DNA of 64,000 nucleotides from Microbacterium sp. zg-Y1090 (lineage in GTDB: Bacteria > Actinomycetota > Actinomycetes > Actinomycetales > Microbacteriaceae). This document shows, in pieces, positions 51,501 to 59,234 of this stretch. Numbering within the stretch: the first letter of the stretch is position 1; each line of letters opens with the position of its first letter. Position numbers and translations under genes: made by a program. The stretch is taken from NCBI RefSeq assembly GCF_030246945.1, contig NZ_CP126742.1, positions 1,116,001-1,180,000 of the forward strand, given 5' to 3'. The notes beneath the pieces were generated by a model. That model did no database searches. It worked only from the letters and a program-made list of their open reading frames with translations, and was not told the origin of the DNA.

Positions 51501-54489
51501 CCACACGCACGTCTGCCGTTCCGGTCGCCCCCTGCGCGTCGCGCACCTGATAGCCGAAGCGCACCTGGCCGCTGAACGCCTCGGGACTGGTGTAGACGAT
51601 CGCGTCGCCCTCGGCGGAGATGGTCGCCGAGCCCTGATCGGGCTGGGTCGTGATGCGATCCAGTGTGACCGCGTCGCCGTCGGGGTCCACCTCGAAGGAG
51701 CTGAAGGGGATGCGCACGGTCTCCCCGCTGAGCACGCGCCCCTCGAGCGTGCGCGGCACCGGCGGCTGGTTGGTCTCCTCGCCGACCACGGTGATGATCA
51801 CACGCGCGCTGTCGACGACGTCGGGGAAGCCCAGGCGGAAGATCGTGTAGCCCACGCCGTAGACGCCCGGCTCCGTGGGAGCGAGGTAGCGCAGCAGCCG
51901 CCCCGTGGCGAAGGCGAGCCCGGCGCCGGACTCGTTGACGACCCGGGAGGGATCCACGGCGATGACCGCGCCCGCCGGCGCGCTGTCGTTGGCGAGCACG
52001 GGGATGTCGATCTGCGCCCCGGCGCGCACGGTGACCGCGTCGTCCACGGCGATCGGCGGGTCGGCGGCGGGGGCGGGCAGGAGGATCACCGTCAGTTCGC
52101 CTCGAGCGGTCGCCTGCGGGGAGCCGCTCCCGTCCGAGACCGTATAGCGCACCACGCCCAGGCGGCCGGGCCGGCCGTCGTCGGTCGAGCCACTCACCCG
52201 CAGCATGCTCTGGCCGACGAGGTCCACGCCGAGGGTGGCCTGCGCGTCGCTCTGGGGCCGCAGATCGCTGACCAGCAGCACCAGGCCCGCGGGGTTCGAC
52301 ACCGCCGGGAAGACGTCGACGGTGGCATCCTCGTTCGGGCGCACGAAGGCGGTGAGCGGCGGGGTGGCGATCGTCGCGGCGTCGGGTGCCGTCATCGTCA
52401 CGCGCACGGTCGCCGAGACCTCGCCCGCCTCGTCGCGCACCGTGTAGGGCACGACGTACGACCCGGCTTCGGCGGCCGTGAACACCATGCTCAGCCCGGT
52501 CGGATTGACCGTGACGCCGGCGCGGGCCTCGTCCAGTGCGACCGCCTTGGCGAGCGTCAGCGTGCCGCGCGAACCCGTGACGTACGGGGCCACGTCGATC
52601 GCGACCGGTTCGCCCGCGACCCCCGTCATCGCGAACGACTCCGCGGTGAGGTCTGGGGTGGGGGTCACGGCGATGCTGAGCGGGCGCTCGGCGGTGGCGC
52701 CGAACGCGTCGGAGACGGTCACGCCGACGGTGACCGTGAGGGCATCGGCGGCGTTGGGATCGGGATGCTGGTAGGTGAGCGTGCCCGACGGCGCGGTCGT
52801 CACACTGCCGCCGACGGAGTCCTGCACCGCGCCGGCGAGATAGATCGGGTCGCCCTCGGGATCGACCCAGCCCTCGAGCGCGTCCACCGAGACGGTGCCC
52901 CCCGGGGAGACCGTCGGCGACGGCCAGGTCGACAGGCAGCCCTCCACACCGCACCACACCGGCGCGGTGTTCTGCGACGCCGGGGCGACGGTCATCGTCA
53001 CCGTCGCCGGCTCCGAGAGCAGGCCGCCGACCGTGGTGCCGTCCGTGGCCCGGTAGCGCAGGGTCGCCGATCCGCTGGCGCCGGGTGCCACGTCGATGAC
53101 GAGCTGCTGGTGGGCGCCCGCGAGCGACACCGTGCCGAACGCCGGGTCGGGCTGCTCGATCGATGCGGGATCGATGGAGAGCACGTCCTCGTTGGGGTCG
53201 TGGTCGTTCAGCAGCGCAGGCAGCACCGCCACGGAGCCCGCCCGCACCCCGAACGCGTCGTCGACGGCCACGGGGGGCTTCGGCTCCAGCACACGCTCGG
53301 ATTCGACGTCGTCCGCCTGCTCGATCTGGCTCGGCTCGTCCAGGTTCCACGCCTGCGACGAGCTCACCAGGGCGCCGTCGGGCACCGTCCACACCCAGCC
53401 GGATCGGCGTTCGTTCAGTGCCAGGCGTGTGCCGTTGCCGACGAACACGGGATCGATGCCCTCGCCGATGTCGCCGCCGGCGTAGTCGAGCACGACTGCC
53501 CCGTCGGCTGCGCTGGACCACAGGGTGCCGGCGCTCTCGCCTTCGGCGAGCCAGGCGGCATGGACGACGCCGTCCAGCTCGGTCGGCGCCACCGGGACGC
53601 CCAGGCCCGATTCGGCGAAGGCGCGCGTCGGTGACAGCGAGTCCAGAGGCACCCGGATCAGGCCGCTCTGGTCGGCGATGTAGACGGCATCGCCGTCGGC
53701 CGCCGGCTGCTGCACCACCGCGCCGGTCGCGGCGTCGGTGGCGACGGTGTCGTCGGCGCCCCGCACGGACAGCTCGCCCGACGCGGCATCCAGCAGCGCC
53801 CATCGGCCCGCGACGGCGGTGAGCCGTGCATCGGCGGGGGAGTGGACGGCGTCGTCCTCTCCGAGCACGCGGCCGGTGGCGGCATCGGCGCGCACCACCC
53901 GGCGCTCGGTGGGCGAGTAGGCATAGAGGATGCCGGTGGCGTCGACCGCGACGGCCCCCGCGACGAAGCGCGGGCGCTCCTCGCCTTCCGCGACCTCAGC
54001 GCCCGCATACGGGTCGACCAGGATGGTCCGACCGTCACCGGAGAGGGTCGCCGCGAAGACCTCGCCGGAGTCGGTGCGGTACGCGAGGAAGTCTCCTGCG
54101 GCGGCGATGTCGACCGTTCCCGGCGGGGTGGGCGCGAAGGCGTCGTCCGAGTCGGAGGTGAGGTCGGCAGGGGTCGCCGGGTCGACATCGGCGAACTGGG
54201 TGGCGCCGTCGCTGTAGACGAAGAGATGGGCGCCGTCCTGGGCGAGGGTGGTGCCGTTCTCCACCTGCTTGACGGTGTCCAGCTCCGCCAGCTCGAGATT
54301 CACGCGGGCGTAGCCGCTGCCCGACCCGTTCTGCATGGCCCACACCGTGGCGTCGTCCAGCGGCGTCTGCTGCGCGTCGTAACCCGGCCAGACAGCGGCG
54401 AGCGTCGCGACGAGCGCCACGACGGCCGCGACGCCGGCGGCGCCGATCCAGTTTCCGCTGCGACTGCGGCGGGAGGTCGGGGAGGCCAC
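48544..54489 (-). CDS. Giant membrane-anchored Ig-like/FN3 protein
   Basis: A 1981-residue protein. A single N-terminal transmembrane helix (GAAGVAAVVALVATLAAVW) means most of the chain is outside the cell. Residues 40-400 are repetitive and propeller-like. Several cadherin/Ig-like modules of the Big_9 type follow, marked by VAVDDAFGVRAGSVAVLPAL, PPIAVDDAVTVRAGAQIDIP and IQVQAGPDSTALVQPADNDI. An FN3 domain lies near 1500-1590, then Cys-containing modules and a Pro-rich end. The GTG at 54489 is one base after the kinase stop (TGA G GTG), indicating translational coupling. Probable adhesion or surface receptor role. Confidence 0.9.
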   Translation of the reverse strand: MASPTSRRSRSGNWIGAAGVAAVVALVATLAAVWPGYDAQQTPLDDATVWAMQNGSGSGYARVNLELAELDTVKQVENGTTLAQDGAHLFVYSDGATQFADVDPATPADLTSDSDDAFAPTPPGTVDIAAAGDFLAYRTDSGEVFAATLSGDGRTILVDPYAGAEVAEGEERPRFVAGAVAVDATGILYAYSPTERRVVRADAATGRVLGEDDAVHSPADARLTAVAGRWALLDAASGELSVRGADDTVATDAATGAVVQQPAADGDAVYIADQSGLIRVPLDSLSPTRAFAESGLGVPVAPTELDGVVHAAWLAEGESAGTLWSSAADGAVVLDYAGGDIGEGIDPVFVGNGTRLALNERRSGWVWTVPDGALVSSSQAWNLDEPSQIEQADDVESERVLEPKPPVAVDDAFGVRAGSVAVLPALLNDHDPNEDVLSIDPASIEQPDPAFGTVSLAGAHQQLVIDVAPGASGSATLRYRATDGTTVGGLLSEPATVTMTVAPASQNTAPVWCGVEGCLSTWPSPTVSPGGTVSVDALEGWVDPEGDPIYLAGAVQDSVGGSVTTAPSGTLTYQHPDPNAADALTVTVGVTVSDAFGATAERPLSIAVTPTPDLTAESFAMTGVAGEPVAIDVAPYVTGSRGTLTLAKAVALDEARAGVTVNPTGLSMVFTAAEAGSYVVPYTVRDEAGEVSATVRVTMTAPDAATIATPPLTAFVRPNEDATVDVFPAVSNPAGLVLLVSDLRPQSDAQATLGVDLVGQSMLRVSGSTDDGRPGRLGVVRYTVSDGSGSPQATARGELTVILLPAPAADPPIAVDDAVTVRAGAQIDIPVLANDSAPAGAVIAVDPSRVVNESGAGLAFATGRLLRYLAPTEPGVYGVGYTIFRLGFPDVVDSARVIITVVGEETNQPPVPRTLEGRVLSGETVRIPFSSFEVDPDGDAVTLDRITTQPDQGSATISAEGDAIVYTSPEAFSGQVRFGYQVRDAQGATGTADVRVGVLDAQSDPSPVTYSDYIQVQAGPDSTALVQPADNDIDPAGSALELVSVEPVATAGTAEYDALAARLVGVDDGRVTLQAGEELGTFSYSYTVRNDSGDTAIGLIVLKVVRSPVPDHPVVRDTALTVETREAFPRGVDVLTGKVSWSTGDVDGLRLSLWGAPDGIEVDGRRISGPIPEETLLIPFEVSGTSFDGTEVTSYGFLRVPGDRDVRLSLRSTMATVTVQENESVQLDLADAVAVPAGQTLQVDGAAVRVSGARVNASCALVAGTTVRYDAGAGTPWTDSCVVPVKLGIQDEYTFLTVRVLVEAASPQPVLRSASLGISPGETAEYDLRDMVGWAGREDWNALSYSAVHRGDQFTVTQSGSALTIAARDTARPGREESVVITLPSHPDAAAASLILTVGPAPSALPKGGSAVAPCSQSGGATSCTISVIGAPGEVNPLPGTPLTLVSASGPANCPGVTFSVAGDRAVRATWAADAAGAADCTGSFVVQDAQGRQSSGDRNGQVILDLQGLPANPARLDWTSFTGTSVTLRVISDAASYPAVEGYRISTGGRIVATCAASGECPAIEAPVGERISYEARAFNAVGESRRGVATTASAYRVPAAPTGAEVTPTPNGTAGGIATITVTGVDSSTGFVRLAGGAGGEVTQPVEGGRVVFRDYNVGSNAPTPLTATPLTRFEVPTIPGGSQSGGSYQFSASGIGAPTLGLGVTASTNGRPGTVTATARVTPNGVGDQLQVGFVVSGRCEPSEGIDPAGGTVTRVFEDQPLWRPVTVVACAVTLRGGDRFGVTEATGTATPVAGIDLPSGAALYTIDGAYSRSGSQYTWDRLSAVPRLSVTAPFELRYRAGDVETTDFGALFSLGVPPGPIGAFACNAVFGCSAPAVPVVATGAAYTARATFPERCLSQDPAPAPTVLANPADRAWSVTSTTDAAGVVTHTYSLRWQGALAGLDDVTGHTVTCDPPPAPEPPPAPQPPPAPPGDTTP

Positions 54490-54490
54490 C

Positions 54491-55627
54491 TCAGCGGCCC
54501 CCCGCCAGCACGAGGAACGCGGTCACGGCGCTGCCGGCGACGAGCAGGGCGACTCCCGATGCGAGCAGGAAGATGCGGGTCGCGCCGTCGCGGCGGCCAC
54601 CGGATCCGGCGAGCACCGTGCCCTCGTGGCGGGCTCGGCGTGCCGGCGCGTCGCGCCCCGGGCGCCGCGTGGGCCGCTCGACGGTCGGGCGCACCGGCCC
54701 GCGCGCCCGATCGTCCTGGAAATCGATGGCGACCCCCGCCATCGCCCACTCGTCCACTGCGACGTCGAGAGGGGTGTGCGCCAGCCCCATCTCGTGCTGG
54801 GTGGCCTGGAGCTCGCGGGCGAACTCCGCAACGGACGCATGGCGGGCGGCGGGATCCTTGCTCATGGCACGAGCGAGCGTCGCCTCCAGCGCCGGCGGCA
54901 CGTCCGGGCGGCTGATCGGCGTGTACGCGGCGCGACGGATGCGCGCCTTCAACTGGTCACGGGAGTTCTGACCCGACCCGGCGCGTTCGAAGGGGCTGCG
55001 CCCGGCGAGCAGCGAGTACACCGTCGCGCCCAGGCCCCAGATCTCGGCGGGAATGGAGCCGGACACCTTCTCGTCGACGATCTCGGGAGCGCTCCACGGC
55101 ACGCTCATCGCGAAGACCTCGTCGACACCGCTGCGCCCGTTGACGGCAGCGGCGATGCCGAAGTCGCTCAGCACGGGCGAGCCGAAGGCGGTGACCAGGA
55201 TGTTCGACGGCTTGATGTCACGGTGCAGCAGCCCCGACCGGTGCGCGGTCTCGAGGGCGGAGGCGATCTTCACCGACAGCTGCAGCACCTCCTCCACCGG
55301 CATGACCTCGCGGCGGTAGCGGTTGGTCAGCGACGTGGGGCAGTACTCCATGACCAGGTACGGCCGCCCGTCGGCCGAGATGCTGGCCTCGAAGATGGTG
55401 AGGATCGACGGATGCGAGCTCAGGCGGGCCATGACGTCGGCCTCGGTGTTGAACATGCGCAGCAGGCCCTCATCGACGATGTCCTTCAGCAGCACCTTCA
55501 CCGCCACCGGACGGCGCGGCAGATTCTGCTCGAACAGGAACACGTCGGCGAATCCGCCGGTGCCCAGCGGTCGCACGTAGGTGAATCCGGCCAGCACGGG
55601 AGGCGCGGAAGGAAGCCTGTTAGCCAC
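54491..55627 (-). CDS. Serine/threonine protein kinase, catalytically intact
   Basis: A 378-residue transmembrane kinase. Gly-rich loop LGTGGFADVFLF, beta3 Lys in VAVKVLLKD, catalytic loop HRDIKPSNILV, DFG in LSDFGIAAAV and APE in PWSAPEIVD are all present, so it should be active. The Arg/Pro-rich juxtamembrane linker leads to a C-terminal helix (ASGVALLVAGSAVTAFLVLAGG) with no PASTA or other extracellular domain. It precedes the giant Ig protein and matches pkb2 of the bifidobacterial PFNA cluster by position. Confidence 0.93.
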   Translation of the reverse strand: MANRLPSAPPVLAGFTYVRPLGTGGFADVFLFEQNLPRRPVAVKVLLKDIVDEGLLRMFNTEADVMARLSSHPSILTIFEASISADGRPYLVMEYCPTSLTNRYRREVMPVEEVLQLSVKIASALETAHRSGLLHRDIKPSNILVTAFGSPVLSDFGIAAAVNGRSGVDEVFAMSVPWSAPEIVDEKVSGSIPAEIWGLGATVYSLLAGRSPFERAGSGQNSRDQLKARIRRAAYTPISRPDVPPALEATLARAMSKDPAARHASVAEFARELQATQHEMGLAHTPLDVAVDEWAMAGVAIDFQDDRARGPVRPTVERPTRRPGRDAPARRARHEGTVLAGSGGRRDGATRIFLLASGVALLVAGSAVTAFLVLAGGR

Positions 55628-55700
55628 CGCTCACCTCGCTGCTCTGGATGGACGGGGGCGCGCCACCTCGAAGCCGGTGCCCCCCGGATCGTCGACTTCC

Positions 55701-55714
55701 TGAGAAGTTTCTCA
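55701..55714. promoter_or_regulatory. 14-bp dyad between the FHA and kinase genes
   Basis: TGAGAAGTTTCTCA is a 6-2-6 dyad in the 123-base gap between the first FHA gene and the kinase gene. The surrounding sequence is more AT-rich than elsewhere in the operon. An operator or internal promoter element is possible; nothing more can be said. Confidence 0.3.
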
Positions 55715-55750
55715 CATGGCCACGGGTGAGCGGGCGATCGATCGGCGTCG

Positions 55751-56737
55751 TCACGGCGCGGCTCGGAAGCGCGCCACGTTGCCGTCGCCGATGTCCAGCA
55801 CCGCTCCCTCGGAGAGACGGGCGACCGCTCCGCCGCGCAGCAGCATCGCCGACCCGTCGGCGTGGCGCACCACCGTGCCGTTGGTGGAGTCGAGGTCCCG
55901 CACGACCAGCTGATCGCCCTCCAGATAGACCTCCGCGTGCGTGCCGGAGACCTCCCGTCGCGGTGAGGGCAGCGCTGCCAGCCGCGCACCCGGATGGGCG
56001 GACGGCCGCGGCGCACGGCCGAGCACCACGGGCAGCTCCAGCGGGAGCTCCCGCCCGTCGTCGAAGGTGAGCACGAACCGGCGGGGCGCCGCCGCGTGCG
56101 GCACCCGCGGCGGCTGGTGCACCGGTGCGGCCGCGGCGACGAGCGCGGCGAGCTCGTCGCGATCGAACGCGGTGGTCTGGCCCGCGGCGTCGGCACCGAC
56201 GTCGCCCACCCACGCGGGCAGGTCCGAGGCGGGTGCCTCCTGCGCGGTCGCCGCCGGGGCGGGCGGCGCGGCCACGGAACCCGCCTGCGGGATCTCGCCC
56301 CACTGCACGCGGTCGGTGCGCACCACGCCGCGGCCGAGCGGCAGCGACGCCGCTGACGCGCCGTCGTGCAGCGTGAGCGCCATGCCGCTGACCTGCTGCG
56401 CGGCGGCTTCGACCCACGTTCCGACCCCGGGGCCGGAGATCCTCGTGCGCTCCCGGCCGTGCAGCGTCGCCGCGGCAGCACCGCGCACCGCGACACTCAC
56501 CGAGCTGGTGCGCGCGTCGACGAGTTCGACGAGGGCGAAGTCGGGCAGGTGCTCGATGCCCGGGGCGGCGAGGGCGGCGAGGACGTCTTCGAGGGCGGCA
56601 TCGGACGCGCTGAGGATCTGGAACAGGTCACGGGCACGGGCCTCGCCCACCGTCGCGTCGGTCATCAGCAGGAACCGGTCGGCGACCATGCCGAAGCCGG
56701 CCGCAGCCGACGGCGGGGGCACGCTGTAGCTGAACAC
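55751..56737 (-). CDS. FHA domain protein, first gene of the T7SS/PFNA operon
   Basis: A 328-residue soluble protein. The N-terminal half resembles the N-terminus of the FHA protein at 40361-41386, and the C-terminal FHA domain is intact (VVLGRAPRPSAHPGARL, VSGTHAEVYL, LDSTNGTVVRHADG). The GTG at 56737 lies exactly 7 bases after a TAGGGT -10 box, so the operon probably opens with a leaderless mRNA here. It presumably reads phosphothreonines made by the kinase encoded directly downstream. Confidence 0.88.
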   Translation of the reverse strand: MFSYSVPPPSAAAGFGMVADRFLLMTDATVGEARARDLFQILSASDAALEDVLAALAAPGIEHLPDFALVELVDARTSSVSVAVRGAAAATLHGRERTRISGPGVGTWVEAAAQQVSGMALTLHDGASAASLPLGRGVVRTDRVQWGEIPQAGSVAAPPAPAATAQEAPASDLPAWVGDVGADAAGQTTAFDRDELAALVAAAAPVHQPPRVPHAAAPRRFVLTFDDGRELPLELPVVLGRAPRPSAHPGARLAALPSPRREVSGTHAEVYLEGDQLVVRDLDSTNGTVVRHADGSAMLLRGGAVARLSEGAVLDIGDGNVARFRAAP

Positions 56738-56744
56738 GTCTCCC

Positions 56745-56750
56745 ACCCTA
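56745..56750 (-). promoter_or_regulatory. -10 box (TAGGGT) heading the 26.7-kb T7SS/PFNA operon
   Basis: TAGGGT is followed by 7 bases and the GTG at 56737, which places the expected transcription start on the start codon. It lies in the short gap after pmt. No convincing -35 box, as in the other leaderless promoters of this window. Confidence 0.5.
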
Positions 56751-56769
56751 CGGGGGACGCCTGGGCGGA

Positions 56770-58350
56770 TCAGATCCAGGTCGGCATCCAGTTGTGCAGA
56801 CGCCAGAAGTCCCATGGCACGCTGATCGCCGCGACGAGCGGATACCAGAACGCCGCCACCAGCAGGGCGACTACCAGGAACACCGCCACCGCGCGCCGCC
56901 CGATGCGTCGTCGGCGGGCGTCGGCCCCGGGCGGATGCGCCAGTGCCTGCAGCGCGAGGGCGAGTGCGATCAGCGCGAAGGGCAGGATCACCACCGTGTA
57001 GAACTGGAAGACGGTGCGCTGCGGGTACAGCAGCCAGGGCACGTAGGTCGCCGCGATGCCGGTGAGCACGAACGCATCGCGCCAGGTGCGGCGCACCGCG
57101 AATCGCCAGACGAGGAACAGCACCGCCGCCATCGACGCCCACCACACCAGCGGGTTCGGCATGCTGTAGACGACCTCCATGCACCCGCCTGCCGCATGGC
57201 AGCCCGCGTCGCCGTCGTCGGTGCGGTGGGCGTACATCGACGTCGGGCGCAGCAGCAGCGGCCACTGCCAGGCGGGGCTCGCGTAGCCGTGGGGGGTCTC
57301 CATGCCCGCGGCCGACGCATACATCCCCTCGTGATAGCGCCAGAGGCTCTGCAGCGGCAGGGGCACCCACGCCCACGCGCCCGTGGCCGGTGAATCCGTC
57401 GCGGCGTCGCGGCCGTATCCGCCGTCGGTGGCCAGCCACCCCGCCCACGAGGCGAGGTAGACCGCCGCCGCCGGGGGGACGAGCAGCAGGAAGGCCGCGG
57501 CGCCCTGGCGCACGGCATCCGCCGGCCACTGCCACACGCCCGCCCGCCGCCGGGCGAGCGCGTCGGTGACCACGGCGTAGATCCCGATCGCCGCGAGCAC
57601 CCACAGCCCCGACCATTTCACCGCCGTCGCGGCGCCGGCAGCCACCCCTGCCGCGACCAGCCACGGCCGGTTCCACAGCACCGGACCCCACACCGGCGGG
57701 CCGCCGTCGAGCGTGCGGACGGCGATCGTCTCGGCGAGCCGGTCGAGGTGGCCGAGCCTGTCGCGCAGCGCGAACCAGAACGCCAGCAGCACGAACAGCA
57801 TCAGCGGCGTGTCCAGCAGCGCGACGCGGCTCATCGAGATCGCCAGCCCGTCCACGGCCATGAGGGTGGAGGCGACGGAGGCGACCACGAGGGAGCGGGT
57901 GAGGGTGCGGGCGAGCAGGAAGAGCACCAGCACCGCGGCGGTGCCGGCCAGGGCCACCCCCACCCGCCACCCGAACGACGAGGCCGGGCCGAACAGCGCC
58001 ATGCCGGCGCCGATGATGGCCTTGCCCAGCGGGGGATGCACGACGAAGCTGCCGATGTCGGTGAAGGTGTCGGTGCGTCCCGCGGCGAAGGCGGCGTCGG
58101 CATCCTCCGGCCAGGTCGCCGGGTAGCCGAGATTCCACTGGCTCCAGGCGTCCTTGACGTAGTAGGTCTCGTCGAAGACGATCTCGTGCGGGTGCCCCAG
58201 GTTCGTCAGGCGCAGGATGCCGGCGAGCAGCGTGATCGTCAGCGGCAGGATCCAGCCGAGCAGTCTGCGCACGCGAGGGTCGCCGGAGACCCGCGACAGC
58301 AGGCGCTCGTCCCACGACGGCACCGAAGTCAGCAGCGTCGGGGCGGTCAC
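56770..58350 (-). CDS. Dolichyl-phosphate-mannose-protein mannosyltransferase (Pmt)
   Basis: A 526-residue polytopic glycosyltransferase that transfers mannose from polyprenyl phosphate to Ser/Thr of exported proteins. The first extracytoplasmic loop has the essential acidic pair in HEIVFDETYYVKDAWSQWNLG, followed by HPPLGKAIIGAGMALFG. About ten helices and a short C-terminal soluble end are visible. I prefer the GTG at 58350, 7 bases after a TAAGGT box, over the GTG at 58359. It shares a bidirectional promoter with rsmI, the usual neighbour in actinobacteria. The adjacent giant exported protein could be a substrate. Confidence 0.93.
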   Translation of the reverse strand: MTAPTLLTSVPSWDERLLSRVSGDPRVRRLLGWILPLTITLLAGILRLTNLGHPHEIVFDETYYVKDAWSQWNLGYPATWPEDADAAFAAGRTDTFTDIGSFVVHPPLGKAIIGAGMALFGPASSFGWRVGVALAGTAAVLVLFLLARTLTRSLVVASVASTLMAVDGLAISMSRVALLDTPLMLFVLLAFWFALRDRLGHLDRLAETIAVRTLDGGPPVWGPVLWNRPWLVAAGVAAGAATAVKWSGLWVLAAIGIYAVVTDALARRRAGVWQWPADAVRQGAAAFLLLVPPAAAVYLASWAGWLATDGGYGRDAATDSPATGAWAWVPLPLQSLWRYHEGMYASAAGMETPHGYASPAWQWPLLLRPTSMYAHRTDDGDAGCHAAGGCMEVVYSMPNPLVWWASMAAVLFLVWRFAVRRTWRDAFVLTGIAATYVPWLLYPQRTVFQFYTVVILPFALIALALALQALAHPPGADARRRRIGRRAVAVFLVVALLVAAFWYPLVAAISVPWDFWRLHNWMPTWI

Positions 58351-58357
58351 GCAGACC

Positions 58358-58367
58358 ACCTTATGCT
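58358..58367. promoter_or_regulatory. Overlapping divergent -10 boxes of pmt and rsmI
   Basis: On the plus strand TATGCT (58362-58367) is 6 bases before the rsmI ATG at 58374. On the minus strand TAAGGT (58358-58363) is 7 bases before the pmt GTG at 58350. The two boxes share two base pairs, so one short bidirectional promoter could serve two leaderless mRNAs in a 23-base intergenic region. Confidence 0.55.
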
Positions 58368-58373
58368 GGCTCG

Positions 58374-59198
58374 ATGATCATCCTCGCGGCGACTCCGATC
58401 GGCAATCTGGGCGACGCCACGCGACGGCTGGTGGAGGCGCTCGAGACGGCGAAGGTGATCGCCGCGGAGGACACCCGCACCACGCAGCGGCTGCTGGCGG
58501 CACTGGGGGTGACCAACCGGCCGCGCCTGATCGCCCTGCACGACCACAACGAGAAGGCGCGGGCGGCGGAGCTGGTCGCGCTCGCGCGTGACGAGGACCT
58601 GCTCGTGCTCAGCGACGCCGGCATGCCCACCGTCAGCGACCCCGGCTACGGCCTGGTCGCCGAGGCGGCGGCGCAGGGGGTGACGGTCACGGCGCTTCCC
58701 GGGCCGAGCGCCGTGCTCACCGCGCTCGCGGTGAGCGGGCTTCCCACCGACCGATTCGCGTTCGAGGGGTTCCCACCGCGCAAGGCGGGGGAGCGCGCGT
58801 CGTTCTTCGGCGCTCTGGCCGCCGAGCCCCGCACGCTGGTGTTCTTCGAGGCGCCCTCGCGCCTGGCGACCACGCTCGCCGCGATGGCGACCGCCTTCGG
58901 AGATGACCGGCCGGCCGCGGTGTGCCGTGAACTGACGAAGCTGCACGAGGAGGTCGTGCGTGGCCCGCTGGCCGCGCTGACGGCGTGGGCGCAGGAGGGC
59001 GTGCGCGGCGAGATCGTCGTGGTGGTGGGCGGAGCCCCCGCCCGTGCCACCGACCCCGCGGCCGCCCTCGCACACGTGCAGGAACTCGTCGCCGACGGGG
59101 TGCGTCTCAAGGATGCCGCCGGCCAGGTCGCCGCGGCATCCGGGCTGTCCTCCCGCGACCTGTACCAAGCGGCACTGGCCGCCCGCAGCGCGGGCTGA
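58374..59198 (+). CDS. rsmI: 16S rRNA (cytidine(1402)-2'-O)-methyltransferase
   Basis: A 274-residue tetrapyrrole-methylase-fold enzyme that 2'-O-methylates C1402 of 16S rRNA at the decoding centre. The N-terminal LAATPIGNLGDATRRLVEAL and VIAAEDTRTTQRLL motifs, SDAGMPTVSDPGYGLV and the substrate loop FEGFPPRKAGER are all diagnostic. The protein starts at the ATG at 58374, with a leaderless -10 box upstream. A nested hairpin overlaps its stop codon. Confidence 0.96.
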   Translation: MIILAATPIGNLGDATRRLVEALETAKVIAAEDTRTTQRLLAALGVTNRPRLIALHDHNEKARAAELVALARDEDLLVLSDAGMPTVSDPGYGLVAEAAAQGVTVTALPGPSAVLTALAVSGLPTDRFAFEGFPPRKAGERASFFGALAAEPRTLVFFEAPSRLATTLAAMATAFGDDRPAAVCRELTKLHEEVVRGPLAALTAWAQEGVRGEIVVVVGGAPARATDPAAALAHVQELVADGVRLKDAAGQVAAASGLSSRDLYQAALAARSAG

Positions 59199-59223
59199 GC
59201 CCGGTGCGAGCGGCCAGTGCCGC
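59169..59223. terminator. Nested hairpin between convergent rsmI and transporter genes
   Basis: Perfect 14-base arms (59169-59182 and 59210-59223) enclose a second 6-base hairpin (59181-59186 with 59190-59195). The rsmI stop codon lies inside, and the structure ends 12 bases before the stop of the minus-strand permease. It is likely a bidirectional terminator. Confidence 0.6.
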
Positions 59224-59234
59224 GGTGGTGCCGG

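Noticed and set aside
48631..53634. A 1667-residue plus-strand open frame opposite the giant Ig/FN3 gene
   Set aside because: Composition is typical of antisense GC-rich reading (Arg/Gly/Ala/His runs); it has no start context or domain, and the opposite strand has a clear surface protein coupled to its neighbours.
29993..56737. Canonical mycobacterial ESX locus
   Set aside because: No EccB, EccD, EccE or MycP gene is present; the EccC has an FHA domain and the operon carries PFNA-type genes, so I describe it as a variant type VII system.
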